Assembly: GCA_050486445.1 (NCBI GenBank)
Contig: JBJHDH010000003.1
Span: 1 to 64,000, forward strand
Length of the DNA stretch: 64,000 bases
Direction: 5' to 3'
DNA from: Euryhalocaulis sp050486445
GTDB lineage: Bacteria; Pseudomonadota; Alphaproteobacteria; Caulobacterales; Maricaulaceae
Both the position numbers and the translations under genes were made by a program. This document shows, in pieces, positions 54,687-63,400 of this stretch. The first letter of the stretch is position 1; every line of letters begins with the position of its first letter. The notes under the pieces were generated by a model. That model had not been told where the DNA came from, ran no database searches, and saw only the letters and a program-made list of their open reading frames with translations.

Positions 54687-56018
54687 ATGGCGTCCGCAGC
54701 CGAACAACTTGCCGCAAACCTGAATCTCCGGGCTTTCGCCAGAGCCACGGAGCTTCAGAAGCGGCTGCTGTTCACGCTGGGCGCGCTCGTCATCTACAGG
54801 CTGGGCACCTATATCCCGCTGCCCGGCGTGGACCCTGTTGCGTTCCAGCAGGCGTTCGATCAGGTCAGCGGCGGCATTCTGGGCGTGTTCAACGCCTTTG
54901 CCGGCGGCGCCATCGAGCGGATGGCGATCTTCGCGCTCAACGTCATGCCGTACATCACCGCCTCGATCATCATGCAGATCATGACGGTGTCGATCCCCAA
55001 GCTGGAGCAGCTCAAGAAAGAGGGCGAGGCGGGGCGCAAGCAGATCAATCAATACACGCGTTATCTTACTGTTTTTCTTGCGACTTTTCAGGCGTATTCC
55101 ATCGTGGTCGGACTGGAGGCGGGCGGCCTGGTGGTCGATCCGGGCTGGTTCTACCGCATCTCCGGCGTGCTGACGCTGGTCGGCGGCACCATGTTCCTGA
55201 TGTGGCTGGGCGAGCAGATCACCGCGCGCGGCGTGGGCAACGGCATCTCGCTCATCATCTTCGCCGGCATCGTCGCGGAATTCCCGCGCGCTGTGTTCCA
55301 GCTTCTGGAATCGGGCCGCACGGGCGCCATCGCGCCGCTGGCCGCGCTGGGCATTATCCTGCTGGCGCTGGTGCTGGTGTTCTTCATCGTGTTCATTGAG
55401 CGTTCGCAGCGCCGTCTGCTGATCCAGTATCCCAAGCGCCAGGTCGGCAACCGCATGTTCGGCGGCGAGACCAGCTTCCTGCCGCTGAAGCTGAACACCG
55501 CGGGCGTGATCCCGGCGATCTTCGCCGTCTCCATCCTGATGATGCCGGCCACAATCGGCGCGTTTTCGGGACAGGGAACGGGGCCGGAATGGTGGCAGAC
55601 CATGCAGGCCCTGCTAGGCCACGGCCAGCCGCTCTATCTGTTCCTTTATGGCGTGCTGGTGGTGTTTTTCGCCTTTTTCTACACGTCCATTGTGTTCAAC
55701 CCAGAGGACACAGCGGACAATTTGCGAAAATACGGCGGCTTCATGCCCGGAATCCGTCCGGGCAAACGCACGGCGGAATATATCGACTATGTGCTGACGC
55801 GCCTGACCACGATTGGCGCGGCCTATCTGGCCTTTGTCTGTCTGCTGCCGGAATGGCTGATCGGTCAGTATCAGATCCCGTTCTATATCGGCGGCACCTC
55901 GATCCTGATCGTGGTCTCGGTGACCATGGATACGGTGACGCAGATCCAGTCCCATCTGCTGGCCCATCAATATGAGGGGCTCATCAAGAAATCGCGGCTG
56001 CGAGGCAAACAGCGGTGA
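54687..56018 (+). CDS. secY: Preprotein translocase subunit SecY
   Basis: A 443-residue channel protein with ten membrane spans. It has RLGTYIPLPGVDPVAFQQ after the first span, the plug region, LNVMPYITASIIMQIM, and the ribosome/SecA loops ERSQRRLLIQYPKRQVGNRM and YGGFMPGIRPGKRTAEYI. With SecE (28.0 kb) and SecD (1.2 kb) it forms the Sec machinery encoded in this window. It ends in a GTGA overlap with adk. Confidence 0.97.
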   Translation: MASAAEQLAANLNLRAFARATELQKRLLFTLGALVIYRLGTYIPLPGVDPVAFQQAFDQVSGGILGVFNAFAGGAIERMAIFALNVMPYITASIIMQIMTVSIPKLEQLKKEGEAGRKQINQYTRYLTVFLATFQAYSIVVGLEAGGLVVDPGWFYRISGVLTLVGGTMFLMWLGEQITARGVGNGISLIIFAGIVAEFPRAVFQLLESGRTGAIAPLAALGIILLALVLVFFIVFIERSQRRLLIQYPKRQVGNRMFGGETSFLPLKLNTAGVIPAIFAVSILMMPATIGAFSGQGTGPEWWQTMQALLGHGQPLYLFLYGVLVVFFAFFYTSIVFNPEDTADNLRKYGGFMPGIRPGKRTAEYIDYVLTRLTTIGAAYLAFVCLLPEWLIGQYQIPFYIGGTSILIVVSVTMDTVTQIQSHLLAHQYEGLIKKSRLRGKQR

Positions 56019-56611
56019 ACCTGATCCTGTTCGGACCTCCCGGGGCGGGCAAGGGCACCCAGGCCAAGCGTCTGGTGGCCGGGCGCGGCCTGATCCAGCT
56101 TTCCACCGGCGACATGCTGCGCGCGGCGCGCAAGAGCGGCACGGAGCTGGGCCAGAGGGTGGCCGGCATCATGGATCGCGGCGATCTGGTCTCGGACGAG
56201 ATTGTGATCGCGCTGATCGACGAGCAATTGACGGTCAATGCCGGCGCGCCGGGCTTTATCTTCGATGGCTTTCCGCGCACCGTGCCGCAGGCTGCGGCGC
56301 TGGACCAGCTGCTGGAAAGCCGGGGGCAGGGGCTGGACCTGGTGGTCAATCTCCACGTCGAGGACGGTGAGGAGCTGGTCCGCCGGGTTCAGAAACGGGC
56401 GGCCGAAGAGGGCCGGGCGGACGACAGCGCCGAGGTGCTGCTTAACCGCCTGGCCAATTATACGGCCCAGACGGCGGAATTGCTGGCCTATTACGAATCA
56501 CGCGGCCTGGTCCGCCATACGGACGGGCTGGATACGGTGGAGGGGGTGGCCGGCCAGATCGGCCAAATCCTCGATCAGGAAAAGGTAAAAGTGAAGCAGC
56601 GGGCCGGTTGA
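56015..56611 (+). CDS. adk: Adenylate kinase
   Basis: A 198-residue nucleotide kinase (AMP + ATP to 2 ADP). The P-loop is GPPGAGKGT (residues 7-15), followed by LSTGDMLRAARKSGTELG and FDGFPRTVPQAAALD. The lid is the short form without zinc cysteines. It starts at GTG 56015 inside the secY stop. A promoter for the next unit overlaps its last codons. Confidence 0.96.
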   Translation: MNLILFGPPGAGKGTQAKRLVAGRGLIQLSTGDMLRAARKSGTELGQRVAGIMDRGDLVSDEIVIALIDEQLTVNAGAPGFIFDGFPRTVPQAAALDQLLESRGQGLDLVVNLHVEDGEELVRRVQKRAAEEGRADDSAEVLLNRLANYTAQTAELLAYYESRGLVRHTDGLDTVEGVAGQIGQILDQEKVKVKQRAG

Positions 56612-56635
56612 TTATCCGGGCCGGAAGACTATAAC
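56608..56635 (+). promoter_or_regulatory. Promoter of the alpha operon (rpsM-rpsK-rpoA-rplQ)
   Basis: TTGATT (56608-56613, overlapping the adk stop) and TATAAC (56630-56635) are spaced 16 bp. The 130-bp leader before rpsM contains a hairpin GGCCTG-GTTT-CAGGCC (56679-56694). Together they mark a separate transcription unit. Confidence 0.6.
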
Positions 56636-56741
56636 AGCGCGTTCCGCGAAAGGATGCGAGCCGACGCTTTCAGGGTAAGGCCTGGTTTCAGGCCCCGAGG
56701 CGTTTGCTGTCCTTTGGCGGTTTTGTTTATGGAGAAGGACA

Positions 56742-57110
56742 GTGGCTCGGATCGCCGGCGTCAACATTCCCACCAATAAGCGCGTGGTGGTCGCGCTGAC
56801 CTATATTCACGGCATCGGCCAGGCCAAGGCCCGGGAAATCTGTGAAAAAGTGGGCATCCCCGTCCCGCGCAGGGTCAATGAGTTGACCGATCAGGAGGTC
56901 ATCCAGATTCGGGAAACCATCGACCGCGAATATATGGTCGAGGGCGATCTGCGCCGTGAGACCGGCCAGAACATCAAGCGCCTGATGGATCTGGGCAATT
57001 ATCGCGGCCTGCGGCACCGCCGGGGCCTGCCCGTGCGCGGCCAGCGCACCCACACCAATGCGCGCACCCGCAAGGGTCCGGCCAAGCCGATCGCCGGCAA
57101 GAAGAAATAA
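56742..57110 (+). CDS. rpsM: 30S ribosomal protein S13
   Basis: A 122-residue head protein contacting P-site tRNA. It starts at GTG 56742 after GGAGAAGGA. It shows ARIAGVNIPTNKRVVVALTY, IDREYMVEGDLRRETGQNIK, and the basic C-terminus RGQRTHTNARTRKGPAKP. rpsK follows after 12 bp. Confidence 0.97.
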   Translation: MARIAGVNIPTNKRVVVALTYIHGIGQAKAREICEKVGIPVPRRVNELTDQEVIQIRETIDREYMVEGDLRRETGQNIKRLMDLGNYRGLRHRRGLPVRGQRTHTNARTRKGPAKPIAGKKK

Positions 57111-57122
57111 GGAACAGGGCCG

Positions 57123-57512
57123 ATGGCCAAGGAAGCAACCCGCGTCAAACGCCGCGAGCGCAAGAACATCACGTCGGGCGTGGCCCATGTGAACTCGTCG
57201 TTCAACAATACGATGGTCACGATCACCGACGTTCAGGGCAACACCATCGCCTGGTCGTCCTCCGGGACGATGGGCTTCAAGGGCTCGCGCAAATCCACGC
57301 CCTATGCCGCCCAGGTGGCGGCGGAGGATGCGGGCAAGAAGGCCGCCGAGCATGGCGTCAAGACGCTGGAGGTGAATGTCTCCGGCCCCGGCTCCGGCCG
57401 CGAATCCGCATTGCGGGCGCTGCAATCGGTCGGTTTCACGATCACCACGATCCGGGACGTGACGCCGATTCCGCATAATGGCTGCCGCCCGCCCAAGCGC
57501 CGGCGCGTCTGA
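57123..57512 (+). CDS. rpsK: 30S ribosomal protein S11
   Basis: A 129-residue platform protein. It has GVAHVNSSFNNTMVTITDVQ, GFKGSRKSTPYAAQVAAEDA and the C-terminal DVTPIPHNGCRPPKRRRV. rpsD does not follow; rpoA does, the usual alphaproteobacterial order. Confidence 0.97.
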   Translation: MAKEATRVKRRERKNITSGVAHVNSSFNNTMVTITDVQGNTIAWSSSGTMGFKGSRKSTPYAAQVAAEDAGKKAAEHGVKTLEVNVSGPGSGRESALRALQSVGFTITTIRDVTPIPHNGCRPPKRRRV

Positions 57513-57579
57513 CGCAGCCGCGTAAACCCGATAGCGCCCCCGCTCCCCCGGCGCGCGCAAGACAAGAGGTGCGATCGTC

Positions 57580-58596
57580 GTGATCGAAAAGAACTGGCAA
57601 GACCTGATCCGTCCGATGAAGCCCGTGGTCGAACCCGGCTTCGACAAGACCCGCCATGCGCGTCTGGTCGCCGAGCCGCTGGAACGCGGCTTCGGCATGA
57701 CGCTGGGCAACGCCCTGCGCCGCGTGCTGCTGTCTTCGCTGCGCGGCGCGGCCGTGACCGCGATGCAGATTGACGGCGTGGTGCACGAGTTTTCGACCAT
57801 CCCCGGCGTGCGCGAGGATGTCACCGACATCGTGCTGAACCTGAAGCAGCTTGCGCTGCGCTCTCATTCCGAAGGCGTGAAGCACCTGGTGCTGAAGGCC
57901 AAGGGTCCGGGCGCGGTCACCGCCGACTTCATCGAGGGCGTCGCCGATGTCGACATTCTCGACAAGAATCATTTCATCTGCACGCTGGATGAGGGCGCGG
58001 AAGTCCGCATGGTCCTCACCGTGCAGTCGGGCAAAGGCTATGTGCCGGCCGAACGTAACCGCCCGGAAGACGCGCCGATCGGCCTGATCGCCATCGATTC
58101 GCTCTACAGCCCGGTGAAGCGCGTCTCCTATACGGTGGAGAACACCCGCGAAGGCCAGGTGCTGGACTATGACAAGCTGACGCTGGAGGTCGAGACCAAC
58201 GGCGTGGTGACGCCGGAAGACGCCGTGGCCTATGCCGCGCGCATTCTTCAGGACCAGCTTCAGGTCTTCATCAATTTCGAGGAGCCGCAACAGGCCGGCG
58301 CCGAGGATTCCAAGCCGGAGCTGGATTTCAATCCGGCCCTGCTGAAGAAGGTGGACGAGCTGGAGCTTTCGGTGCGCTCCGCCAACTGCCTGAAGAACGA
58401 CAACATCGTCTATATCGGCGACCTGATCCAGAAATCGGAGGCGGAAATGCTCCGCACCCCGAATTTCGGCCGCAAGTCGCTGAACGAGATCAAGGAAGTG
58501 CTGGCCCAGATGGGCCTGCACCTCGGTATGGAAGTGCCCGACTGGCCGCCCGACAATATTGAGGAACTGGCCAAGCGTTTCGACGATTCCGTCTAA
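57580..58596 (+). CDS. rpoA: DNA-directed RNA polymerase subunit alpha
   Basis: A 338-residue assembly subunit. The N-terminal domain (ERGFGMTLGNALRRVLLSSL) dimerises and binds beta and beta'. A linker precedes the C-terminal domain (LSVRSANCLKNDNIVYIGDL, TPNFGRKSLNEIKEVLAQMG), which binds UP elements and activators. It starts at GTG 57580 after AGAGGTG. Confidence 0.97.
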   Translation: MIEKNWQDLIRPMKPVVEPGFDKTRHARLVAEPLERGFGMTLGNALRRVLLSSLRGAAVTAMQIDGVVHEFSTIPGVREDVTDIVLNLKQLALRSHSEGVKHLVLKAKGPGAVTADFIEGVADVDILDKNHFICTLDEGAEVRMVLTVQSGKGYVPAERNRPEDAPIGLIAIDSLYSPVKRVSYTVENTREGQVLDYDKLTLEVETNGVVTPEDAVAYAARILQDQLQVFINFEEPQQAGAEDSKPELDFNPALLKKVDELELSVRSANCLKNDNIVYIGDLIQKSEAEMLRTPNFGRKSLNEIKEVLAQMGLHLGMEVPDWPPDNIEELAKRFDDSV

Positions 58597-58651
58597 AACA
58601 ACAGCGTGACGCTCCGGGCGCGCGGCGCGGCGGGGCGAACAGGGAACGACA

Positions 58652-59077
58652 ATGCGTCACGGACACGGCTACCGGAAGCTCAACCGGACCCACGAGCATC
58701 GTCAAGCGATGTTCAAGAATATGGCGGCCTCGCTCATCACGCATGAGCAGATCGTCACCACGCTGCCCAAGGCGAAGGAATTGCGCCCCATCGTCGAGCG
58801 TCTGGTCACGCTCGCCAAGAAGGGCGATCTGGCCGCCCGGCGTCAGGCCGCCTCGCGCATTGGCGACGAGACGGCGACCAAGAAGCTGTTTGACACGCTC
58901 GGCCCCCGCTATGGCGAACGTCAGGGCGGCTATATCCGGGTGCTGAAGGCCGGCTTCCGCTATGGCGATAACGCGCCGATGGCGGTGATCGAGTTCGTGG
59001 ACCGCGACCCAGAGGCGCGCGGCGCCGAGGATCGCGCCCGCCACGAGGCGATGCAGGACAGCGAGGACGAGGACTAG
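58652..59077 (+). CDS. rplQ: 50S ribosomal protein L17
   Basis: A 141-residue protein. It starts MRHGHGYRKLNRTHEHRQAM and has LITHEQIVTTLPKAKELRPI and YIRVLKAGFRYGDNAPMAVI. An acidic tail ends it (DSEDED). It is the last gene of the ribosomal superoperon, closed by the terminator at 59138. Confidence 0.97.
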   Translation: MRHGHGYRKLNRTHEHRQAMFKNMAASLITHEQIVTTLPKAKELRPIVERLVTLAKKGDLAARRQAASRIGDETATKKLFDTLGPRYGERQGGYIRVLKAGFRYGDNAPMAVIEFVDRDPEARGAEDRARHEAMQDSEDED

Positions 59078-59137
59078 GCTCTTCGCCCGGCGTCAGCCGG
59101 CAACAGTTACGGTTCGGGGGAGGATACGGACCGGGAA

Positions 59138-59170
59138 ACGGCGGCGCTTCGGCGCTGCCGTTTTTTTTTT
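59138..59170 (+). terminator. Intrinsic terminator after rplQ
   Basis: ACGGCGGCGC (59138-59147) pairs with GCGCTGCCGT (59152-59161, one G-T) across the stable TTCG tetraloop. A run of ten T (59161-59170) follows. Confidence 0.95.
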
Positions 59171-59247
59171 GCGCTGGCATCCTTTCCCCGCCCGCCTTTC
59201 TCGCCTGGAGCCGCGCCACTAGACTGTGCGCCGCAAGGGAAACGCCA

Positions 59248-59814
59248 ATGGCCAAGCAGTTCGACGCGATCGGGGACGACCACCGCGCCTTCATCGAACG
59301 GCAGAAGGTGTTCTTCGTCGGCACCGCCGCGCCCACGGGCCGCGTCAATGTCTCGCCCAAGGGGCTGGATTGTCTGCGCGTGCTGGGACCCAACCGTGTC
59401 GCCTGGCTGGACCTGACCGGCAGCGGTAGCGAGACTTCCGCGCATGTCACGGCCTGTGATGACGGGCGGCTGACGCTGATGTTCTGCGCCTTTGATGGGC
59501 CGCCGCTGATCTTGCGTCTCTATGGCCGGGCGACGCTGCACCGCGTCAGCGCGCCGGCGTTCGAGGAATTGCTGCCCCGTTTCGGCGGCCTTCCGGGCGG
59601 GCGCCAGATCGTGGACCTGGATGTCGGTATGGTGCAGACCTCCTGCGGCTTCGGCGTGCCGTTCATGGATTTCCGGGAGGAGCGTCCGGCCCTGCGTAAG
59701 TTCGCCGAGAAGAACACACCGGAGCAGCTCGCCGTCTTCCGGCGTGAGCGCAGCCCGGCCAGCATCGACGGTTTTCCGACAGGGTGGGAGGAGAAGATCG
59801 AGGCCGCCGAATAG
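59248..59814 (+). CDS. Pyridoxamine 5'-phosphate oxidase-like flavoprotein
   Basis: A 188-residue split-barrel protein. It has FVGTAAPTGRVNVSPKGLDC near the N-terminus, WLDLTGSGSETSAHV in the middle and LRLYGRATLHRV. This is the general-stress/PNPOx-like family that binds FMN, F420 or haem. The substrate cannot be inferred. A variable C-terminal part (about residues 120-188) has one Cys in QTSCGFGVPFM. It stands alone after the rplQ terminator; a GNAT gene follows after 24 bp. Confidence 0.78.
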   Translation: MAKQFDAIGDDHRAFIERQKVFFVGTAAPTGRVNVSPKGLDCLRVLGPNRVAWLDLTGSGSETSAHVTACDDGRLTLMFCAFDGPPLILRLYGRATLHRVSAPAFEELLPRFGGLPGGRQIVDLDVGMVQTSCGFGVPFMDFREERPALRKFAEKNTPEQLAVFRRERSPASIDGFPTGWEEKIEAAE

Positions 59815-59838
59815 GCGTATCGCTCGGGGAGGGGAGAC

Positions 59839-60420
59839 ATGACCATCACGCTGCGCATCGCGGCGCCGGAGGATGGGGCGGCCTGCGCCGCAATCTACGC
59901 CCCCTGGGTGGCGGAGACGGCGATCAGCTTTGAGACTGAGCCGCCTTCGGCGGCGGAGATGACCCGGCGCATCGAAAAGACGCTGCCTGCCTATCCCTGG
60001 CTGATCGCGGAGGCGGAGGACGGCGTTGTCGGTTACGCCTATGCCGGGCGGTTCGCGGAGCGCGCAGCCTATCGCTGGGCGGTGGAGGCGTCGGTCTATG
60101 TCGCGCGCGAGCGCCATCGCGCCGGGACGGGGCGGGCGCTTTACGGGGCGCTGCTCGCGCTGCTGAAGGCGCAGGGGTTCGAGACCGTGTGGGGCGGCGC
60201 GACGCTGCCCAATCCGGCCAGCGCCGGGCTGCACGAGGCCCTCGGCTTCCGGCCTGCCGGCATATATCGCCGCATCGGCCATAAATTCGGCCAGTGGCAT
60301 GATGTCGGCTGGTGGGGGCTGGAGCTGGGCGGGGCCGGAAATCCACCGGCGGAGCCTGTCTCCTTCGCCCGGTTACGCGAACAGAAGGGCTGGGATGCGC
60401 CGCTGACGGGCGCGCCGTAA
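59839..60420 (+). CDS. GNAT N-acetyltransferase (phosphinothricin-acetyltransferase-like)
   Basis: A 193-residue acetyl-CoA-dependent transferase. It begins LRIAAPEDGAACAAIYAPWV and has ISFETEPPSAAEMTRRIE. The acetyl-CoA loop is ERHRAGTGRALYGALLALLK, followed by NPASAGLHEALGFRPAGIYR and HDVGWWGLEL. This order is typical of the Pat/Bar branch acting on small amino compounds such as methionine sulfone or phosphinothricin. The real substrate is unknown. Confidence 0.82.
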   Translation: MTITLRIAAPEDGAACAAIYAPWVAETAISFETEPPSAAEMTRRIEKTLPAYPWLIAEAEDGVVGYAYAGRFAERAAYRWAVEASVYVARERHRAGTGRALYGALLALLKAQGFETVWGGATLPNPASAGLHEALGFRPAGIYRRIGHKFGQWHDVGWWGLELGGAGNPPAEPVSFARLREQKGWDAPLTGAP

Positions 60421-60535
60421 TTCCGCCGTCAGCTTGCGTTCATCTGGAACGGGCCTAGCTATAGGCCCCAGCGACAGGTCAGGTTACAGGCTCGCGGACA
60501 GCCGCGGGACATCCAGCAGACGGGAGACGCACGCA

Positions 60536-61948
60536 ATGCCGAGACGCCCCTTCACCGCGACGTTCGCTTCTTTCGCCGTCGCTCTGGTTGCCTTCGCCGT
60601 TCCGGCCGGGGCGCAGGATGCGGTGCGCGCGGCGCCGGAAAACCAGGCGCAGGTGCAATTATCTTTCGCGCCGGTGGTGCGCCAGACGGCGCCCGCGGTG
60701 GTGAATGTCTATGCCCAGCGCGTGGTGCGCACCCAGGCCATGCCGTCGATTTTTGATTACTTTTTCGGCGGACGGCTTGCTCCGCAGATGGGCGAGCGGG
60801 TGGAGCGGTCGCTGGGTTCCGGCGTGATTGTCGATTCCAGCGGCATTATCGTCACCAACAACCATGTTGTTTCCGGCGCGCAGGAGCTGCGGATCGTGCT
60901 GAACGACCGGCGCGAATTCGACGCCGAACTGGTGCTGGCCGATCCGCGCACCGATCTGGCCGTGCTGCGCGTCAACGCCAGCGGCCTGCCCGCGCTGGAC
61001 TATGGCCGTTCGTCGGACCTGGAGGTCGGCGATCTGGTGCTGGCCATCGGCAATCCGTTCGGCGTGGGACAGTCGGTCAGCTCCGGGATTGTCTCGGCGC
61101 TGGCGCGCACCGATGTCGGAATCACCGACTACAGCTTCTTCATCCAGACCGACGCGGCGGTGAATCCCGGCAATTCCGGCGGCGCGCTGGTGGATCTGCG
61201 CGGCCGGCTGGTGGGCGTGAACACCGCGATCTTCTCCCGCACCGGCGACAATACCGGCATCGGCTTCGCCATTCCGTCCGAACTGGTGCAGCGCGTGGTG
61301 GAAAGCGCGGTGGAGGGCGCCGAAACGGTGATCCGGCCATGGCTGGGCGCGCGCGTGCAGCCGGTGACGCCGGAACTGGCCGCCTCAATGGGGCTGGAAC
61401 TGCCGCAGGGCGCGCTGGTCAGCGAAGTCCATGCGGACGGCCCGGCCGAGCGCGCCGGGCTCAGTGTCGGCGACGTCATCACACGGGTGGACGGGCTCGC
61501 GGTGAACGACCTGAACGGCGTTCGTTTTGTGCTGGCCACGCACAGGATCGGCGCGACGGTTCCGGCGACGGTGCTGCGCGACGGCCAGCCGCGGGAGATA
61601 CGTTTGCCGGTGACGGCGCCGCCGGAAACTCCCGCGCGGGATGAACGCCGCATCGCCGGGCGCAACCCGCTTCAGGGCGCCACCATCGCCAATCTCTCGC
61701 CCGCCTTTGCTGATGAGATCGGGCTCGATCCGCTGGAAACCGGCGTCATCATCACCGATGTGGCGCGCGGTTCGGCGGCCGCCTATTTCGGCCTGCGCGC
61801 GGGCGACAAGCTCATTCAGCTTGGCGATGACCGAATCCAAAGTTCGAGTCAGACCGACGATTTGCTGCGCGAGAATGAAGGGTCGGCGAGCTGGCCGCTC
61901 GCCATTCAGCGCGGCGAACAGGTCTATCGCGAGGTGTTCCGGCTGTAG
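60536..61948 (+). CDS. degQ: Periplasmic Deg/HtrA serine protease
   Basis: A 470-residue trypsin-like protease-chaperone. The signal peptide is PRRPFTATFASFAVALVAFA-VPAGA, cut before QDAVRAA. The catalytic triad is H110 (TNNHVV), D140 (DPRTDLAVL) and S214 (NPGNSGGALVDL). Two PDZ domains follow (about residues 265-355 and 375-465, each with a GD-V/K-I/L pattern such as AGLSVGDVITRVDG and FGLRAGDKLIQLGD). It degrades or holds misfolded envelope proteins. ATG 60536 follows CGGGAGA. degP would be an equal label. Confidence 0.93.
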   Translation: MPRRPFTATFASFAVALVAFAVPAGAQDAVRAAPENQAQVQLSFAPVVRQTAPAVVNVYAQRVVRTQAMPSIFDYFFGGRLAPQMGERVERSLGSGVIVDSSGIIVTNNHVVSGAQELRIVLNDRREFDAELVLADPRTDLAVLRVNASGLPALDYGRSSDLEVGDLVLAIGNPFGVGQSVSSGIVSALARTDVGITDYSFFIQTDAAVNPGNSGGALVDLRGRLVGVNTAIFSRTGDNTGIGFAIPSELVQRVVESAVEGAETVIRPWLGARVQPVTPELAASMGLELPQGALVSEVHADGPAERAGLSVGDVITRVDGLAVNDLNGVRFVLATHRIGATVPATVLRDGQPREIRLPVTAPPETPARDERRIAGRNPLQGATIANLSPAFADEIGLDPLETGVIITDVARGSAAAYFGLRAGDKLIQLGDDRIQSSSQTDDLLRENEGSASWPLAIQRGEQVYREVFRL

Positions 61949-62014
61949 GGGGTTCTTCTCCCGGGATTGCAAAATTCCGGCGCGGGCGGGACCGCTCTCC
62001 GGTAAGCTGCGGCC

Positions 62015-63328
62015 ATGACGAACCTGTTTGAGGCGGCGGGACTGGAAAAGGGCGCGCCGCGCCCGCTGGCCGATGCGCTGCGCCCGCAAAGCCTGGACGA
62101 GGTTGTGGGGCAAGACCATCTGCTCGCCCCCGGCGCGCCGCTGGGCCGGATGCTGGCGGCGGGGCGGCTGCCTTCCATCATCCTCTGGGGCCCGCCCGGC
62201 ACAGGCAAGACAACCATTGCGCGCTTGCTGGCCCAGCACGCCGATCTGGAGTTCGAGGCGATCTCCGCCGTGTTTTCCGGCGTCGCCGATTTGCGCAAGG
62301 TGTTCGAGAAGGCGCGCCGCCTGCGCGAGGCGGGTCGCGGCACGCTGTTGTTCGTCGATGAAATTCATCGTTTCAACCGGGCGCAGCAGGACGGATTTCT
62401 GCCGTTCGTGGAGGAGGGGGTCGTCACGCTGGTCGGCGCGACGACCGAGAATCCGTCTTTCGAGTTGAACGCGGCGCTGCTGTCGCGGGCGCAAGTTTTT
62501 GTGCTGAAGCGATTGGATGACGATGCGCTGGAAAAACTGCTGGCGCGGGCCGAGGCCCATATGCAGCGCACGCTGCCACTGACGCCCGATGCGCGTGGCG
62601 CGATGCGCGCAATGGCCGATGGCGATGGCCGCTATCTGCTGAACATGGCGGAAGAGCTGTTCGCGCTGGAGCGCGAGACTCCGGCGGATGTGAAAGACCT
62701 GGCCGCGCTGCTCCAGCGCCGCGCCCCCGCCTATGACAAGGACCGGGAAGAGCATTACAATTTGATCTCCGCGCTGCATAAATCGGTACGCGGATCGGAC
62801 CCCGACGCGGCGCTCTACTGGCTGGCGCGCATGCTGGCCGGCGGGGAAGACCCGCTCTATCTGGCGCGGCGCATCGTGCGCATGGCGGCGGAAGACATTG
62901 GCCTGGCCGATCCCGGCGCGCTGGCGCTGACCATCGCGGCGAAGGACACCTACGACTTTCTGGGCAGCCCGGAAGGCGAACTGGCGCTGGCGCAGGCGGT
63001 GGTCTATCTGGCGACTGCTCCGAAATCCAACGCGGTCTATGCCGCGTTCAAGGCCGCCCAGCGCAGCGCGCGCGAGACCGGCTCGCTGCCCCCGCCGATG
63101 CATATCCGCAATGCGCCGACAAAGCTGATGAAGGGTCTCGGCTATGGCGCGGGTTATGAATACGATCACGCGGCCGGGCCGGAAGCGTTTTCAGGTCAGG
63201 ATTATTTTCCCGACGACATGACGGACCGCCCGGTCTTTTACGAACCGACAAAGCGCGGCCACGAGCGCGCCATCGCCGAGCGGCTCGGAAAATGGCGCGC
63301 CATCCGCGACAAACGGCGGGGGGAGTAG
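62015..63328 (+). CDS. rarA: Replication-associated recombination protein RarA (MgsA)
   Basis: A 437-residue clamp-loader-like AAA+ ATPase acting at stalled replication forks. It has Walker A GPPGTGKTT (residues 59-67), Walker B LLFVDEIHRF (111-120), the sensor GATTENPSFELN and the C-terminal tetramerisation part (HKSVRGSDPDAALYWLARML, RIVRMAAEDIGLADP). Position directly after a Deg protease is common in alphaproteobacteria. Confidence 0.95.
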   Translation: MTNLFEAAGLEKGAPRPLADALRPQSLDEVVGQDHLLAPGAPLGRMLAAGRLPSIILWGPPGTGKTTIARLLAQHADLEFEAISAVFSGVADLRKVFEKARRLREAGRGTLLFVDEIHRFNRAQQDGFLPFVEEGVVTLVGATTENPSFELNAALLSRAQVFVLKRLDDDALEKLLARAEAHMQRTLPLTPDARGAMRAMADGDGRYLLNMAEELFALERETPADVKDLAALLQRRAPAYDKDREEHYNLISALHKSVRGSDPDAALYWLARMLAGGEDPLYLARRIVRMAAEDIGLADPGALALTIAAKDTYDFLGSPEGELALAQAVVYLATAPKSNAVYAAFKAAQRSARETGSLPPPMHIRNAPTKLMKGLGYGAGYEYDHAAGPEAFSGQDYFPDDMTDRPVFYEPTKRGHERAIAERLGKWRAIRDKRRGE

Positions 63329-63400
63329 AGCTATCGTCTAACTTGTCCTTTCCCGCTAATTGGCTCAATGATTAAACGGGAAGGTTGTGGGGGGAGGCGT